Shown one piece after another: positions 44,716-55,282 of a DNA stretch of 64,000 nucleotides. A program made the translations under genes and the position numbers. The first letter of the stretch is position 1, and every line of letters starts with the position of its first letter. This stretch comes from Delphinapterus leucas (lineage: Eukaryota; Chordata; Mammalia; Artiodactyla; Monodontidae), in NCBI RefSeq assembly GCF_002288925.2, contig NW_022098050.1, positions 4,851,882-4,915,881 of the forward strand, given 5' to 3'. The notes below the pieces were generated by a model. That model worked only from the letters and a program-made list of their open reading frames with translations, made no database searches and was not told the origin of the DNA.

Positions 44716-46130
44716 GGAGCCGCCCGCCGCCTGCCCGGGAGGCCAGCCTGGCAGAATAGCTCTCCCACAGCCTCCTCGCCGACCTCCCGGGCAGCTTTTC
44801 CGAGCTCTCTCTCTGGCTAACACAGGAGCTTTGGAATGAGACAGGGAGAGAAAGACATGAGGGGTGGCGGCCCTTTCTCCGAGCTTATTAAAAATCTTTT
44901 GTGTGCCATAGAATGAGTCCCGTCTTGTCCGTCCTGCTCCCCCAGCACTTAACTTTTTCAAGCCTGATGAGCATAAACGCTTCAGTTAGTCCATGAAACC
45001 AAAGATCCTTCTGGCCTTCGATTGTGTCTGGATTTCCTTTATGTGGCCGTCATCATTAGGCAGCCGCCCGACCCCGTGGCCAGAGGTGCCTTCTCCGGCT
45101 CTCCACAGCCCTGTCTGTGTCTCTGAGGACCCACGCGCTGTGCCAGGCTGGAAGAACAGTCTGGAAGGAAGGCCCGTTGTCAAACAAATCATCGTTCTGG
45201 GAACACAAAGGCGCGGGGACCCTCGGGTTGCTGCTGACACTCGGGCCGGCAGCATCAGAGAGTCGTGTCTCCTGTGTGGCGCTGAAGCCCCAAGTTTGGA
45301 GACAGAAAGCTGGCCGGCAGCCAAGAGCAGCGGCCGCGGACACCTTATCTAAATAAAGGGAGAGAGTGCAGCACGCAATGTTATCACAGGCGCACAACAG
45401 GCTCCGAGAGGGGAAGGGGTGGGTGGACGCTGCGTGGGTGGTTTCGTGTTGCGATTTTTTTTTTTTTTTTGTCACTTGCGGCTGTTGTTTTCTTTTTTAT
45501 CTATTCAGTTTTGGAGGATTCAACAGCCGGGCGCTTGGCAAAGCCTGGCAGCGATACCCACACGGCCCTTTCCAGTCCAAACGGCTCCTGTCAACTTTTA
45601 CAACCCTGCGCTAAAACTCCGGGCACACCTCCTATTGCCAGCAGCCCGTTATCTATTTGCCCTGCCTGTCTGGCCACACATTTTTTCACGGGTGTGTTAC
45701 CCCCATAGTGGCTGCAACTTCCCTCCGGCCCTTAAAATGCCAGTAACCGCCCAGCCCACTGGAGAGCTGGGAGGTGTTCAGCATTTCATGGTTTCAGGAT
45801 CCTGCACTGATTAATGTCATTTTCATCTCCGTTCAGCTCTTTGTGACCTGAAGGAAGAGGAAGACTTCTCCATCGTGAAAATTGCTCTCTTTCGCTGGAA
45901 ACCATTGTTACTGATAATAACCTCACCAGGCACAGCCGTCAAAGGGCCCGCCGGCCATCCCCTACCCGCGGGGGTCAGGCACACACACAACTCAGAGGGG
46001 ACACGGCTGGCCCAGGTCAGCGGGCGAGGGCCCCAGCCTCAGCCACTCCTGCAGCCCCATCCGTGTTCTGGAACCTTGCTCATGTTCTCGAACTGGGCCT
46101 TTCATTCTTTTTTAATCCTTTACACAAACA

Positions 46131-46163
46131 GAGTGTGTGTGTGTGCTTTCCTGTGTGTGTGTT
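46131..46163 (+). repeat. Interrupted (GT)n tract
   Basis: Two GT blocks separated by CTTTCCT. Confidence 0.8.
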
Positions 46164-46530
46164 GGGGAGGGGGGTGCTTTGAGATCATCCAAAAAAAAAC
46201 AATAAAAAGGGTTTTCATGATTGAGCCTGACCTGGTGCAACGCAGAATATATTATTTCTTTCAGAGCATGGATAGCAGATCTGCACGTGAAACACAGATC
46301 AAACACGGCCCACAGAAACAATGGTAGGAAGCATAACCAGAGTGAATCGATTCCTTGATCTTGCTGTACCAAAAAATTAAAGAGGAGAACTCCTGGGGTT
46401 TTTAACCCAGATACGACTTCAGCCACAGCTGTGTCCCCATGTTCTGAGATCTCTTGCTCTGGCTCCCTTTTTCTGTGTCGAGTTCTGGCTTTTTTTTTTT
46501 TTAATTAAATACCTCTATCCCATCACCCTC

Positions 46531-46574
<44 letters not shown>
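46531..46574 (+). repeat. (CA)n microsatellite
   Basis: About 21 uninterrupted CA dinucleotides; likely highly polymorphic. Confidence 0.97.
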
Positions 46575-46576
<2 letters not shown>

Positions 46577-47124
46577 CTTGTTTTACCTTTTCCCCAGAAC
46601 TCAACACTAAACAGGACAGACTCTGCAGTTTCCCTCATCAGGACAACAAGAAGGCAGAAAAGTCCCTGGCAGGCATCAGGGGAAAATCCTTAAAGCAAAG
46701 AAGGTTCTATTCCCCAGCCTGAGGCCCCGTCCTCTCTCGCTATCTCCAGGTGATGACATGGCCCCTTTGTTCTCAAAGATCTGTTTAAATATGTAGGTGG
46801 TCTTCCTCAAGTCAGCTGGTTTTTATGTCGGCATTGACCCCAGGCCTGAAGATCCCGGATTGCCCATCCTGGCTGAGCACTGGGCCACCAAGGCCACCCT
46901 GTCGGGCTGATCTCCTCTCCTGACCTCTGCTCTAATCCTGAGGATGCCCTTTATTTAGACACCACAGTCCAGCCCGATCCTCAAGTCCCAGATGTGTTCA
47001 CTGGAGACGAGCTGGCAATGGCCCCAGGCTGGCTCGACGGCTCCTCAAAAGAGGCCTCAGGAGGGCAGGCCTGGCTCAGGCAGGTTCTGGGTGAGACGGA
47101 ACGGAGATTACAAGTTTGAGTCTC
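46575..47124. other. Unannotated sequence
   Basis: No gene or named repeat recognised. Confidence 0.4.
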
Positions 47125-47222
47125 TGAGGCCTGAGTTCAAATTCCAGCTCTCTCACTGGCTGTGACCTTGGGCTACTGTGTAACCTCCCTGCTCCTGGTG
47201 TCTGCATTAATAAAATGGAAGA
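47125..47222 (+). mobile_element. MIR SINE
   Basis: GAGTTCAAATTCCAGCTCTCTC, GTGACCTTGGGCTACTGTG and ATTAATAAAATGG fit the forward MIR order. Confidence 0.72.
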
Positions 47223-47224
47223 GG

Positions 47225-47515
47225 AGATCACAGAAGGATGGAGCAGAGAGAGGTCTGAAGATGCTGGCCTTGAAGTTTGGAGATGCAACCACAGGCCAAG
47301 GAAGGCCGGCCGCCACCAGAAGCTGGCAGAGGCAAGGAACTGATTCTTTCCTGAATTCTCCCGAGGGAATGCGGCTGACACCTTGATTACCACCCAGTGA
47401 AACCGATTTCAGACTTCCGGCCTGCAGAACTGTGAGAGAATAAACTTCTGTTCTTCTTAGCCCCTGAGTTTGCGGTCATTTGTTACAGCAGCAATGCTAG
47501 ATCAATACCGGCTTC
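47225..47515 (+). mobile_element. MLT1-type LTR 3' half
   Basis: GCCAAGGAAGGCCGGCCGCC, ACCAGAAGCTGGCAGAGGCAAG, TTTCAGACTTCCGGCCTGC and AGAACTGTGAGAGAATAAACT are in MLT1 order, ending TTTGTTACAGCAGCAATGCTAG. Confidence 0.78.
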
Positions 47516-47609
47516 CATGAGATGGGCTGTGACCTGGCCGTCCAATCTGAGTGGGCCTCACAAAGAGCTTGTAAAGTGATGGCTGAGGCAGGCCTTACCC
47601 CTTTACTGA

Positions 47610-47705
47610 TTAGAAACTGGAGGTGCCCAGAAATTAAATGTCTTGCTCAAGGTCACATACTGTTTGGTGGCAGGGCCGGGACTAGACCAGTCACCCAGAG
47701 TCTGG
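47610..47705 (-). mobile_element. MIR SINE remnant
   Basis: CTTGCTCAAGGTCACATACTG followed by GGTGGCAGGGCCGGGACTAGA matches reverse MIR. Confidence 0.7.
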
Positions 47706-48384
47706 TCCCTCTCCACCACCACCATGCCCTGTGCCCACGCTCTCCCCTCTGGACAATTCTAAGCAGGTGGAAAAGAAGGCTCAGCCCCCAGTGGGAGCTG
47801 GGCAAGGCTTCCAAGTTCCCGGAGAACACGGAAACCACTCTCTCATCCCCTTCCTGGCCCTGGTGTTTGCATCTGGAGGGCGCACTGGGCTGTGGATGCC
47901 CCACCCGAGGTGCATCTCTCCTTGCAGAGGAGAGGGATTCCGGGGATGTGAATTCTCCCTCACTGACTCACCTCCAAGCCCTATCAGGTCTCCCGGGCCT
48001 CAGATTCCTCCGGGGTGACATGGAAATACTAACAGGGCCGCCCCCTCTTCAAGGAGCCGTGGGATTAGAGAAGCCATGCCTGGAGAGAAATGCCCGGAGT
48101 GAGTGGGTTACTCCTCGGGAACAGGAGGGCCACAGGGAAGCTCCCCTCCGGGATGGCCCTGCTCGGTCCCTCACCCACGTGGGCTCCGGCTTCCTCTTCC
48201 TTGCTCCCTCATTTTCTTATTCTCTCATGGTCTCTTCTGCAAAGGATGCCCCAGAGCTCCCCCTCGGGATCTGGCTGGGGCCACACTTCCCGTGAAATGG
48301 CATCCTGGCCTAGCCTGCTCCTCTACCTCTCCTGCTTCCCTCACTCCCTCACTGGTTTCTCCTGAGAACACACTCTCCATAAAC
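47706..48384. other. Unannotated sequence
   Basis: GC-rich, open in several frames (including a 257-codon frame on the plus strand that overlaps a MIR remnant and an LTR boundary). No family resemblance. Confidence 0.45.
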
Positions 48385-48458
48385 CACGTGCACATCACAT
48401 GAAAAGGAGCTCAACATGGCTAATTATCAGAGAAATGTAAATCAAAACTACAGTGAGG

Positions 48459-48668
48459 GGGCTCCCCTGGTGGCGCAGTTGTTGAGAGTCCGCCTGCCGA
48501 TGCAGGGGACACGGGTTCGTGCCCCGGTCCGGGAGGATCCCACGTGCCGCGGAGCGGCTGGGCCCGTGAGCCATGGCCGCTGAGCCTGCGCGTCCGGAGC
48601 CTGTGCTCCGCAACGGGAGAGGCCACAACGGTGAGAGGCCCGCGTACAGCAAAACAAATAAATAAATA
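48459..48668 (+). mobile_element. Young-type CHR SINE nested in L1
   Basis: Body with GGCTCCCCTGGTGGCGCAGT, CGGGTTCGTGCCCCGG (B box), GAGCGGCTGGGCCCGTGAGC and an AAATAAATAAATA tail, a GC-rich variant distinct from the other copies here. Perfect 15-bp target duplications AAAACTACAGTGAGG at 48444-48458 and 48669-48683. The GC-rich variant is one I associate with toothed whales, from memory. Confidence 0.93.
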
Positions 48669-49414
48669 AAAACTACAGTGAGGTATCACCTCACACTGGT
48701 CAGAATGGCCATCATTAAAAACTCTACAAATAACAAATGCTGGAGAGGGTGTGGAGTAAAGGGAACCCTCCCACACTGTTGGTGGGAATGTAAATTTGTG
48801 TAGTCACTATGGAAAACAGTATGGAGGTTCCTCAAAAAACTAAAAAGAGAGTTACCATATGATCCAGCAATCCCACTCCTGGGCATGTATCTGGAGAAAA
48901 CTCTAACTGGAAAAGATACTTGCACCCCAATGTTCATGGCAGCACTATTTACAATAGCCGAGACATGGAAGCAACCTAAGTGTCCATCAACAGATGAATG
49001 GATAAAGAAGATGTGGTACATATATACAATGGAATATTACTCAGCCATAAAAAAGAATGAAATAATGCCATTTGCAGCAACATGGATGGACCTGGAGATT
49101 ATCATACTAGGTGAAGTCAAGTCAGACAAAGACAAATATCATATGGTATCACCTATATGTGGAATCTAAAATATGACACAAATGAACTTATCTACGAAAC
49201 AGAAGTAGACTCACAGACATAGGAAACAAACTTATGGTCACCAAAGGGGAAAGGGGGAGAAGGGATGGATAAATTAGGAGTTTGGGATTAACAGATACAT
49301 ACTACTATATACAAAATAGCTAAACAACAAAGTTCTACTGTATAGCACAGGAAACTATATTCAATGTCTTGTAATAACCTATAATGGAAGAGAATATGAA
49401 AAAGAGTATATATT

Positions 49415-49500
49415 CTGTTGGCCAAAAAGTTCGTTCGGGTTTTCCCGTAAAATGTTACCTAGATGTTATGGAAAACCCGAACGAACTTTTTGGCCAACCC
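49415..49500. mobile_element. Mariner-type hairpin element (miRNA-precursor-like)
   Basis: Two perfect 29-bp inverted arms (49417-49445 and 49470-49498) separated by a 24-bp loop, inserted in a TA-rich part of the L1 3' UTR. The arms contain GGCCAAAAAGTTCGTTCGGG, the terminal repeat of cetartiodactyl mariner elements. No transposase is present. The arms resemble bovine miR-2284/2285 family members as I remember them (AAAAGTTCGTT... seed region), so transcripts could form a miRNA-like hairpin. Confidence 0.85.
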
Positions 49501-49834
49501 TATATATATAAAATAACGGAATCACTTTGCTGTACACCAGAAACTCACACAACACTACAAATCAACGATACTTTAATTAAAAAAATAATAAAACTTAAAA
49601 TTAAAAAAATCACGTGCACATGATTGCCTGTCTCAGGCTCTGCATCTAGAGAATTCTTATCTAAGATACCACCACATTCGGTTCTAGGGAAGCAAAACCA
49701 GTAAAGACATGCCCCGGCCCTCCAGGAGCTTCTGTCCCGGTAGGAGAAGCAGCGTGATGGAGAATCCAGGGCAACCTCCAGTGTTCTAGGTGTAATGGTG
49801 GAGGTCCGCTCAGCTCTCTACGGAGCAGGTGATC

Positions 49835-50245
49835 TGTCAAGTGTGTGTAGGGGTAATCAGGGAAGGCTTCATAGAGGAGGAGGTCCAGATTAATGAGGAG
49901 GCAGGGGAGGGAAGGGAGATGAAAAGAGAGAAGATAGGGCCACAGTCTAGCCCACCAGGGAGCTGCCTGCTGCTGTGTGTAGCTGGAACACAGGGTGACC
50001 GGGGTGGGTGGCACAGGACGAGGCTGGAAAAGCCTCAGGGCCTCATACAGCAGGCCTCCAGGGGCTCAGTTAAGGAGGTCCAACTTTCTCCTGAGGGCAA
50101 CAGGGAGCCATTGAAGGTTTTAGAGAGATCCAGGTTTGTTTCTGAAAGCTTACCTTGGCTGCAGAATGGAAAGATTTGAGTAAGGTAGCTGGAGGCAGGG
50201 GGTTGGACAATATGACCTCTCGGGTCCCTTTCAACCGGGAAGTTC
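49835..50245 (+). mobile_element. L2-like LINE fragment
   Basis: AGGGAAGGCTTCATAGAGGAGG, CAGGGAGCCATTGAAGGTTTTA and TTGGACAATATGACCTCTCGG are ordered as in the L2 3' region. Degenerate, with GC-rich insertions. Confidence 0.55.
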
Positions 50246-51440
50246 TAGAAGTCTCCAGGGAAAACAGGGAGAGCTGTGGGACATGGAGAAGAAAGAAGAG
50301 CAAGAGCTGGCCAGTCAGTTCCCCTCCACGGCAGCTATCAGGAGAGATGGCAAACAGAGTAAGCAGCAGAAAAAGGGCCTGCCCAAGGGCCGGGCTGGGC
50401 CACACACTGCCAGCCCTGACCCAGAGCCATTCCCACTTGGGCCCATCATGTGGCCAGGCCCTAAAGTGCCTGGGGCTGGCAGACAGGGCAAGGAAGACAG
50501 ATGGACTTCTTCTTCCTGATGGACTGGGTAGATGCTGGTGAGGCCCTGGGACAGAGCCGGGTGGGCACCAGACCCCTTTATTCCTCTGAGAGCCCTTCTT
50601 CGCCCCTGCCCACAGCGCAGCCCTGCATCCCTCCCCTCCCCCAGTGGTGCGGCTGGGGGGAGGGGTGTCCTGGCCACCTCCAGTATCCCGAGAGGCCCAG
50701 GCAGGGCTCAGACCGCCCAGCGGAGGGAGGCTCAGCTTGTGGCCTTTCTGCAAGTCTGGCGATGAGCGCAGGAGCCGGGAGAGCAGACAGCAAATGGCCA
50801 CTGGGGTGGGGGGCGGGGAGGGGCCAGGGCGAGGGGCCGCTTCCTCGTTAGAATGCAAAGCACTTCCTTCCACAAGCCTCTCTCCGCTGCCCGGCCACTC
50901 TTGCCAAGAGCTGTGTGCAGAGCTGCGGGGAACAGGGCAGGACGAGGCGCCCAGAACCAGGAGTCCCAGGAAGACAAGGAGATGCTTGTCGGGGTTCTGG
51001 GAACCGGCGGAGGCCGCAGGGCCCAGGGCAGGCCCAGGCTGCCTACGGAGGCGGGAGGGCTCCCTGGCTCCCAGGGAGTCCTCGGCACCCCACCCACTGT
51101 CCTTTGGGCCTGACTCCGTCTTCCCTGGCTCTCTAAGACCCTGGGGCAGAAGAAGCCAGCTTTAATTCCTTTCTGGGTCCTTCTGCAAACACAGAGAACT
51201 CCTCCTAAATGGGCCAAGTGGGAGAGTGGGAGAATGGTGGGCGAGAGAGGTGGGCTGCAAGCGAGGGTCTCTACCGTGCAGCTGTAAGTTATTCTCGCCC
51301 CTGCCCTCCAGGAGTTCCAATCTAACGTGGCGGGGGGGACAGATATAGTCACGACCACCGACGGTGCGATCAGATACGGAGGATAAACGGCATATATACT
51401 TAGTAACACGGGAGGAGCGCTGCTGTAAGCCGCTGACGTG
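50246..51440. other. Unannotated GC-rich block
   Basis: About 1.2 kb of GC-rich DNA with overlapping ORFs in almost every frame, up to 267 codons on the minus strand. The frames do not begin or end at plausible splice sites and read as low-complexity P/G/R/S-rich peptides, so I treat them as chance. Confidence 0.5.
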
Positions 51441-51444
51441 CAGT

Positions 51445-51625
51445 AACACATTTCCCCCTCACCAGAGCCCTTAGGCAGGTGCTAGCTCATGGCCCATTTT
51501 ACAGATGAGGCAGTTGAGGCCCAGAGACGTTGAGCAACTTGCCCAAGGTCACACAGGGAGAGTGGGATTTGTCCCAAGTGGCCTGGCTCCCTGAGTCTGT
51601 GCCCTCAACCACCATCCGAGACGAA
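51445..51625 (-). mobile_element. MIR SINE
   Basis: CCCATTTTACAGATGAGGCAG, GAGCAACTTGCCCAAGGTCAC and CACAGGGAGAGTGGGATTTG are clear reverse-oriented MIR landmarks. Confidence 0.88.
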
Positions 51626-51654
51626 GGAATAATGTCATCTCTTCGGTCTTTGTG

Positions 51655-51815
51655 ACGGCATTTGTGCGAGGTAGAGAGCACGGGGCCTTGTGTCAGGTAG
51701 ACCCTTGTGTCTCTCTTAGTGGCCTTAGGCAAGCCCCTTGCCCTCTTGAAGCCTCAGTTTTCTCACCTGTAAAATGGGGATAGCAACAGTACAGCACCTT
51801 CTCGGGGGGCTGTCG
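51655..51815 (+). mobile_element. MIR SINE
   Basis: TTAGTGGCCTTAGGCAAGCC, CCTCAGTTTTCTCACCTGTAA and AATGGGGATAGCAACAGTAC are forward MIR landmarks. It lies back-to-back with the preceding MIR. Confidence 0.88.
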
Positions 51816-52267
51816 GGAGGAGTAGAAGAGCAGACGGGCGTGAAGCTCTCAGCACCGGGACCACCAGCAGACAGCTGGATTTGCATGGGAAGAGCCTCAA
51901 GGCGCTTTCACGTAAATTCATTCTACTTGACCTTAACAGGGGAGGAGCCAGGTAGGGACTGTGCGGGCCTGGCATCAGGGCCCCTGGAGGGATGAGGGCT
52001 TCAGGAATGGCTTGTGAAGGGGGCCAGGGCTTGCTTCTCCCCTGAGAAATAGTTAGGTCCCCAGAGCGTCTCCCCCAAGCCACCTACCCTGGCTTCATCT
52101 CACCCCCATGGACCCCTGAGCCATCACACAACGGCATTGGTCACCCCTGTCATCGGGGGAGGCCAAAACTCAGCAGCCCCCAGCGTTCAAGGACCAGGGG
52201 CCCCCAGTCAGCCGCCATTCAGATGACAGACCTGAATCTGAGGGCAAGGTCTAGGGAGGACAGGCTC
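51816..52267. other. Unannotated sequence
   Basis: No gene or repeat recognised. Confidence 0.4.
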
Positions 52268-52326
52268 CGGCGGGGGAGAGGAAGGGGGAGAGGGGGGGGA
52301 GAGGAGGGGGGAAAGGGAGGGGAGGC
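52268..52326 (+). repeat. Polypurine G/A tract
   Basis: About 58 bp of pure G and A after an initial CGGCG, with many G runs. Quadruplex or triplex formation is possible. Confidence 0.9.
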
Positions 52327-52613
52327 ACACCTGCCTCTACCCCGCCTCATTGACGAGCTACAGAGCCTGCCTAGGATTAGCTCCCGGGGGCCCCCCCACC
52401 CCGCCCAACAGGAAAGCCGCCCTCAGGCCACCACCCCCTGCACGGGGATTTGCAGATGGCTCGGTGATGTGATCTAGGGTCCTCCCTGGCTGCCATCTAC
52501 CAGCCTCAGATGCAATTAGGGGAAAATCATGTGTAAACAAGAACTAGAACCTGTGCTGCTGTGGGCGGGCACGAGCGGCTCCCCCCAGGGCCTCCAGCCC
52601 TGGACAACCACCC

Positions 52614-52731
52614 ACCTCTGTGACCTTGAAGCTCTGTGACCTTGAACCTCTGTGACCTTGTACCTCTGTGAGCTCACAGCTCTGCGACCTGGCAGCTCTG
52701 TGACCTCGAAGCTCTGTGACTTTCCACTGGC
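52614..52731 (+). repeat. 16-bp tandem array with nuclear-receptor-like half-sites
   Basis: Seven consecutive 16-bp units, with equivalent TGACC-like cores at 52621, 52637, 52653, 52669, 52685, 52701 and 52717. Two cores are perfect TGACCTTGA (reverse complement TCAAGGTCA, the extended half-site used by ERR and NR5A receptors), one is TGACCTTGT and one TGACCTCGA. The rest have diverged. On the minus strand an ORF of degenerate repeats such as RSQSFKVTEV reads through it but is not a credible protein. Confidence 0.9.
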
Positions 52732-52967
52732 TCTTCCTTTGCTGAGAACCTTCCTCACCCCATTTGTCTGCCTGGAAATATCCATTTCCAGCCCCATCTC
52801 CTCCATGGCACTGTGTCTCATGAAACCTCTCCCTCTCACGCCCACACAGCCACACACACGGGCTAAATTCTTCCTTCCTCTCCTAATGCCCAGGTTGTGG
52901 CATGTATACACCTTGGTTGAAGAGAGTACCTCACGATGTAACATGGTTTCCTGTCTATCCCCCAGTT
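52732..52967. other. Unannotated sequence
   Basis: No gene or named repeat recognised. Confidence 0.4.
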
Positions 52968-53440
52968 CCAGTTATCTATTGCTTCGTAACAAATTACCCA
53001 CAACTTAATGGTTTAAAACAGCGCCATTTATTTTGCTCACCAATCTGTAGTTTCAGCAGGTGCAGTGGAGACAGCTCATCTCTGCTCCACTCAGTGCCAG
53101 CTGGGGCAGATGGAAGGCTAGCGCCGGCTCATCTGAAGGTCCCTCTCACGCCTGGAGGTTCACACTAGCCATTGGCTGGCATCTCAGCTGGGACAGGGGC
53201 CATAGCCCCTACACATGGCTGCTACGTGTGACCACTGGGCTCCCTCCCAGCATGGCGGCAGATTCCAAGAGGGAGCGCCCCAAGGCCAGACAGAAGCCCT
53301 AGTCCCCTTTATGGCCTCACCTTGGATGCCACACAGCATCACTTCTGCCGTACTCACAGGCTCTCTGATTCCCAGGGAGGGAATGCAGACCCCACATTTC
53401 AGTAGAAGAGCGTCAATGGCCAGTTGGAAGACAAGCATGT
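52968..53440 (-). mobile_element. MLT1C/D-like LTR (ERVL-MaLR)
   Basis: GTTATCTATTGCTTCGTAAC, AAATTACCCACAACTTAATGG, and ACAGCATCACTTCTGCCGTAC are in reverse MLT1C/D order. Degenerate near the end. Confidence 0.78.
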
Positions 53441-53453
53441 GGGATGGCATGTA

Positions 53454-53682
53454 CTTTTTTAATTTTAATTTACTTTTTATTGACGTACGGTTGAACTACA
53501 ATGTTGTGTTAATTACTGTTGCAGAGCAAAGTGACTCAGTGAAACATATATATATATACGCATTCTTTTTCATATTCTTTTCCCTTATGGTTTGTCACGG
53601 GCTATTGAATATAGTTCCCTGTGCTGTACAGTAGGACCTTGTTGTTTATCCATTCTATATATACCAGTTTGCATCTGGTAAC
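53454..53682 (-). mobile_element. 5'-truncated L1 3' UTR
   Basis: Reverse-oriented: TTTTTATTGACGTACGGTTG, CTGTGCTGTACAGTAGGACC and CATTCTATATATACCAGTTTG, the same 3' UTR family as the copies at 10.2 and 42.9 kb. Target duplications GGGATGGCATGTA (53441-53453) and GGGGTGGCGTGTA (53683-53695), two mismatches. Inserted at the edge of the MLT1. Confidence 0.9.
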
Positions 53683-53844
53683 GGGGTGGCGTGTATTGAT
53701 GCAGGCAGCGTTCCGTGGTGCTAAAAAACAATGCTTGCAAAAAGAAAGGAAGGACTGGGGAAGGGAGGGAGAAAGAGACGGAGGGAGGGACTTTATAACA
53801 GAAGTGCAAAGACTCTTTAAAGCTGGAGCTACCGAGATCACCTA

Positions 53845-53930
53845 GTCTAATGCTCCCATTTTACAGATGGGATAACTGAGGCTCAGAGGTGTACACACCC
53901 TGCCCAAGGGCACAGAGCCAGTTCAGTAAG
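53845..53930 (-). mobile_element. MIR SINE remnant
   Basis: CCCATTTTACAGATGGGATAA, CTGAGGCTCAGAGGTG and CCCAAGGGCACAGAGCCAGT match reverse MIR. Confidence 0.82.
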
Positions 53931-54744
53931 ATGCAATCTCTGAGTCCCTCTCCTCCCCTTGACACTTATCTGAGGTCTTGGGCCTGCCCAGTCCCTAGAG
54001 TCAATGCCATTTTGGCATTTTGGGAACATCAGCCCCATTCTTGGACTCAGTCACCCCAGACTTTGTTTCTCGGGCCCGGTCTTCACCACACGCATGCCCC
54101 AGTCCCTGCCTGCCTCTCCATGTGTGGGGCGGACTGGGGCCAGTGCCCAGGCCCCAATTCCAACTGCCCTGGGCCTGCCTGGGGGCTGGAGTCTGCCCTG
54201 TCCTCCAGCCTGCTGGAGTCTGCCCTGTCCTCCAGCCTCCAGCCTTCCTGGATCTCCATGTGTCAGCACATCCCAGGAGGCCCGTCAGAAACCATCACTC
54301 CCCATCTCCCAACCCTGCCCCAGACAGCGTGGGGTCAGGGAGAGAGGACTGGCTGGGGAGTCTGATGGATGTCAGTCTAAACACAGGCTCAAGTTGGTGT
54401 GACCCAGGACATCAGGCTTCCTGGCAGGCGAGCAGGGTAGATTCAATGGAATCTCATCCCTGAAGGACTCACCAGCTCATTGGAGGTGCCCAGAAATGGC
54501 AGTTCTTCTTCCCTGATCCTCATGAAAGCAGCAGTGCCCAGCCCGGATGTTTTCTTGATTCCAGAAATGGAGCTTGGGTGGGAAGAGGATGACTGTCCTC
54601 TCAGCCCTGGCCAGGGATAGCAGCAGAGTCCAGGCTGCTCAGCCACTGTCCCCTGTGGAGGGGAGAGTGACCCACCAGACCTTCTCCCTCAACATCCCTC
54701 AACATCATCCAACTCCCACGACACCGTTTCTATAGTCACCAAAT
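53931..54744. other. Unannotated sequence
   Basis: No gene or named repeat recognised, apart from the 27-bp duplication below. Confidence 0.4.
54186..54239 (+). repeat. 27-bp tandem duplication
   Basis: Two adjacent units, CTGGAGTCTGCCCTGTCCTC plus CAGCCT and G or C, identical except for the last base. Confidence 0.9.
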
Positions 54745-55280
54745 AGTCCAGTCATCTCCTGCTGCGTAACAAATGACCCCAAAACTTAGTGGCTTAAAAC
54801 AATCATTTTATTATCTCTCATGATGTTGGGGTCAGGAATTCAGGTGGGGCACAGCTGGGCAATTTTTCAGCAGCACCTGGCATTGACTGGGGTCACCTGG
54901 TGGCATTCATCTAGCGGCTGTGCTGTCTGGAGCACCCAAGATGGCTTCGCTCCCGTGCCTGGTGCCTTGGCAGGGGAACCTGGGAGGCTGGCTCAGCTGG
55001 GCCCCTCTCCCTGGCCGGGGGTCATCGTGACTTCTCCATGGGGTCTCTCCAGCAGCATGGTCCAGCTTCTGACATGGAGGCTTAGGGCCCCAAGAGACCA
55101 AGGTAAAAGCTGCCGGTCTTCATAAAGGCTAAGCCTGACACTGACACAGCATCACTTCTGCCATCCTCATTAGTCACAGCTGCCGGGCCCAGCTCAGAGG
55201 CCTGGGCTCCTGGGTAGGTCTGACTGCCTACCAGGCAGCTCTGTGCCCAGGGTCAGTCCCATGACTCACACCAGACTGAG
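54745..55280 (-). mobile_element. MLT1C/D-like LTR (ERVL-MaLR)
   Basis: TGCTGCGTAACAAATGACCCC, AACTTAGTGGCTTAAAACAA, TTATTATCTCTCATGATGTTG and ACAGCATCACTTCTGCCATCC in reverse MLT1 order. Confidence 0.82.
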
Positions 55281-55282
55281 CT

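Larger units (their letters stand above)
43151..46500. other. Unannotated largely unique block
   Basis: About 3.3 kb without a recognised transposon. It holds the 21-bp duplication with a splice-donor-like sequence (44662-44715), a C run at about 44616-44629, a T run at about 45456-45470 and a broken GT tract (46131-46163). The stretch at 44.98-45.35 kb is GC-rich with several CpGs. No coding exon can be supported. Confidence 0.45.
48396..49610 (+). mobile_element. 5'-truncated L1 with nested CHR SINE and mariner hairpin
   Basis: Begins inside ORF2 (DNA phrase ATGAAAAGGAGCTCAACATG), resumes after the SINE with the GGTATCACCTCACACTGGTC segment, encodes remnants such as [19 protein letters not shown], and ends with the 3' UTR and an AATAATAAAA tail. 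Target duplications CACGTGCACAT lie at 48385-48395 and 49611-49621 (perfect 11 bp). Reading frames are broken, so the element is inactive. Confidence 0.93.

Noticed and set aside
47522..48295. 257-codon plus-strand ORF
   Set aside because: Crosses a MIR remnant in the same frame, and no motif or homologue is recognisable.
50070..50873. 267-codon minus-strand ORF
   Set aside because: GC-rich block where nearly all frames are open; starts inside an L2-like fragment and reads as low-complexity sequence.
52614..52731. Regular repeat array resembling a CRISPR
   Set aside because: Units are directly adjacent 16-mers without spacers, in mammalian DNA; it is a minisatellite.
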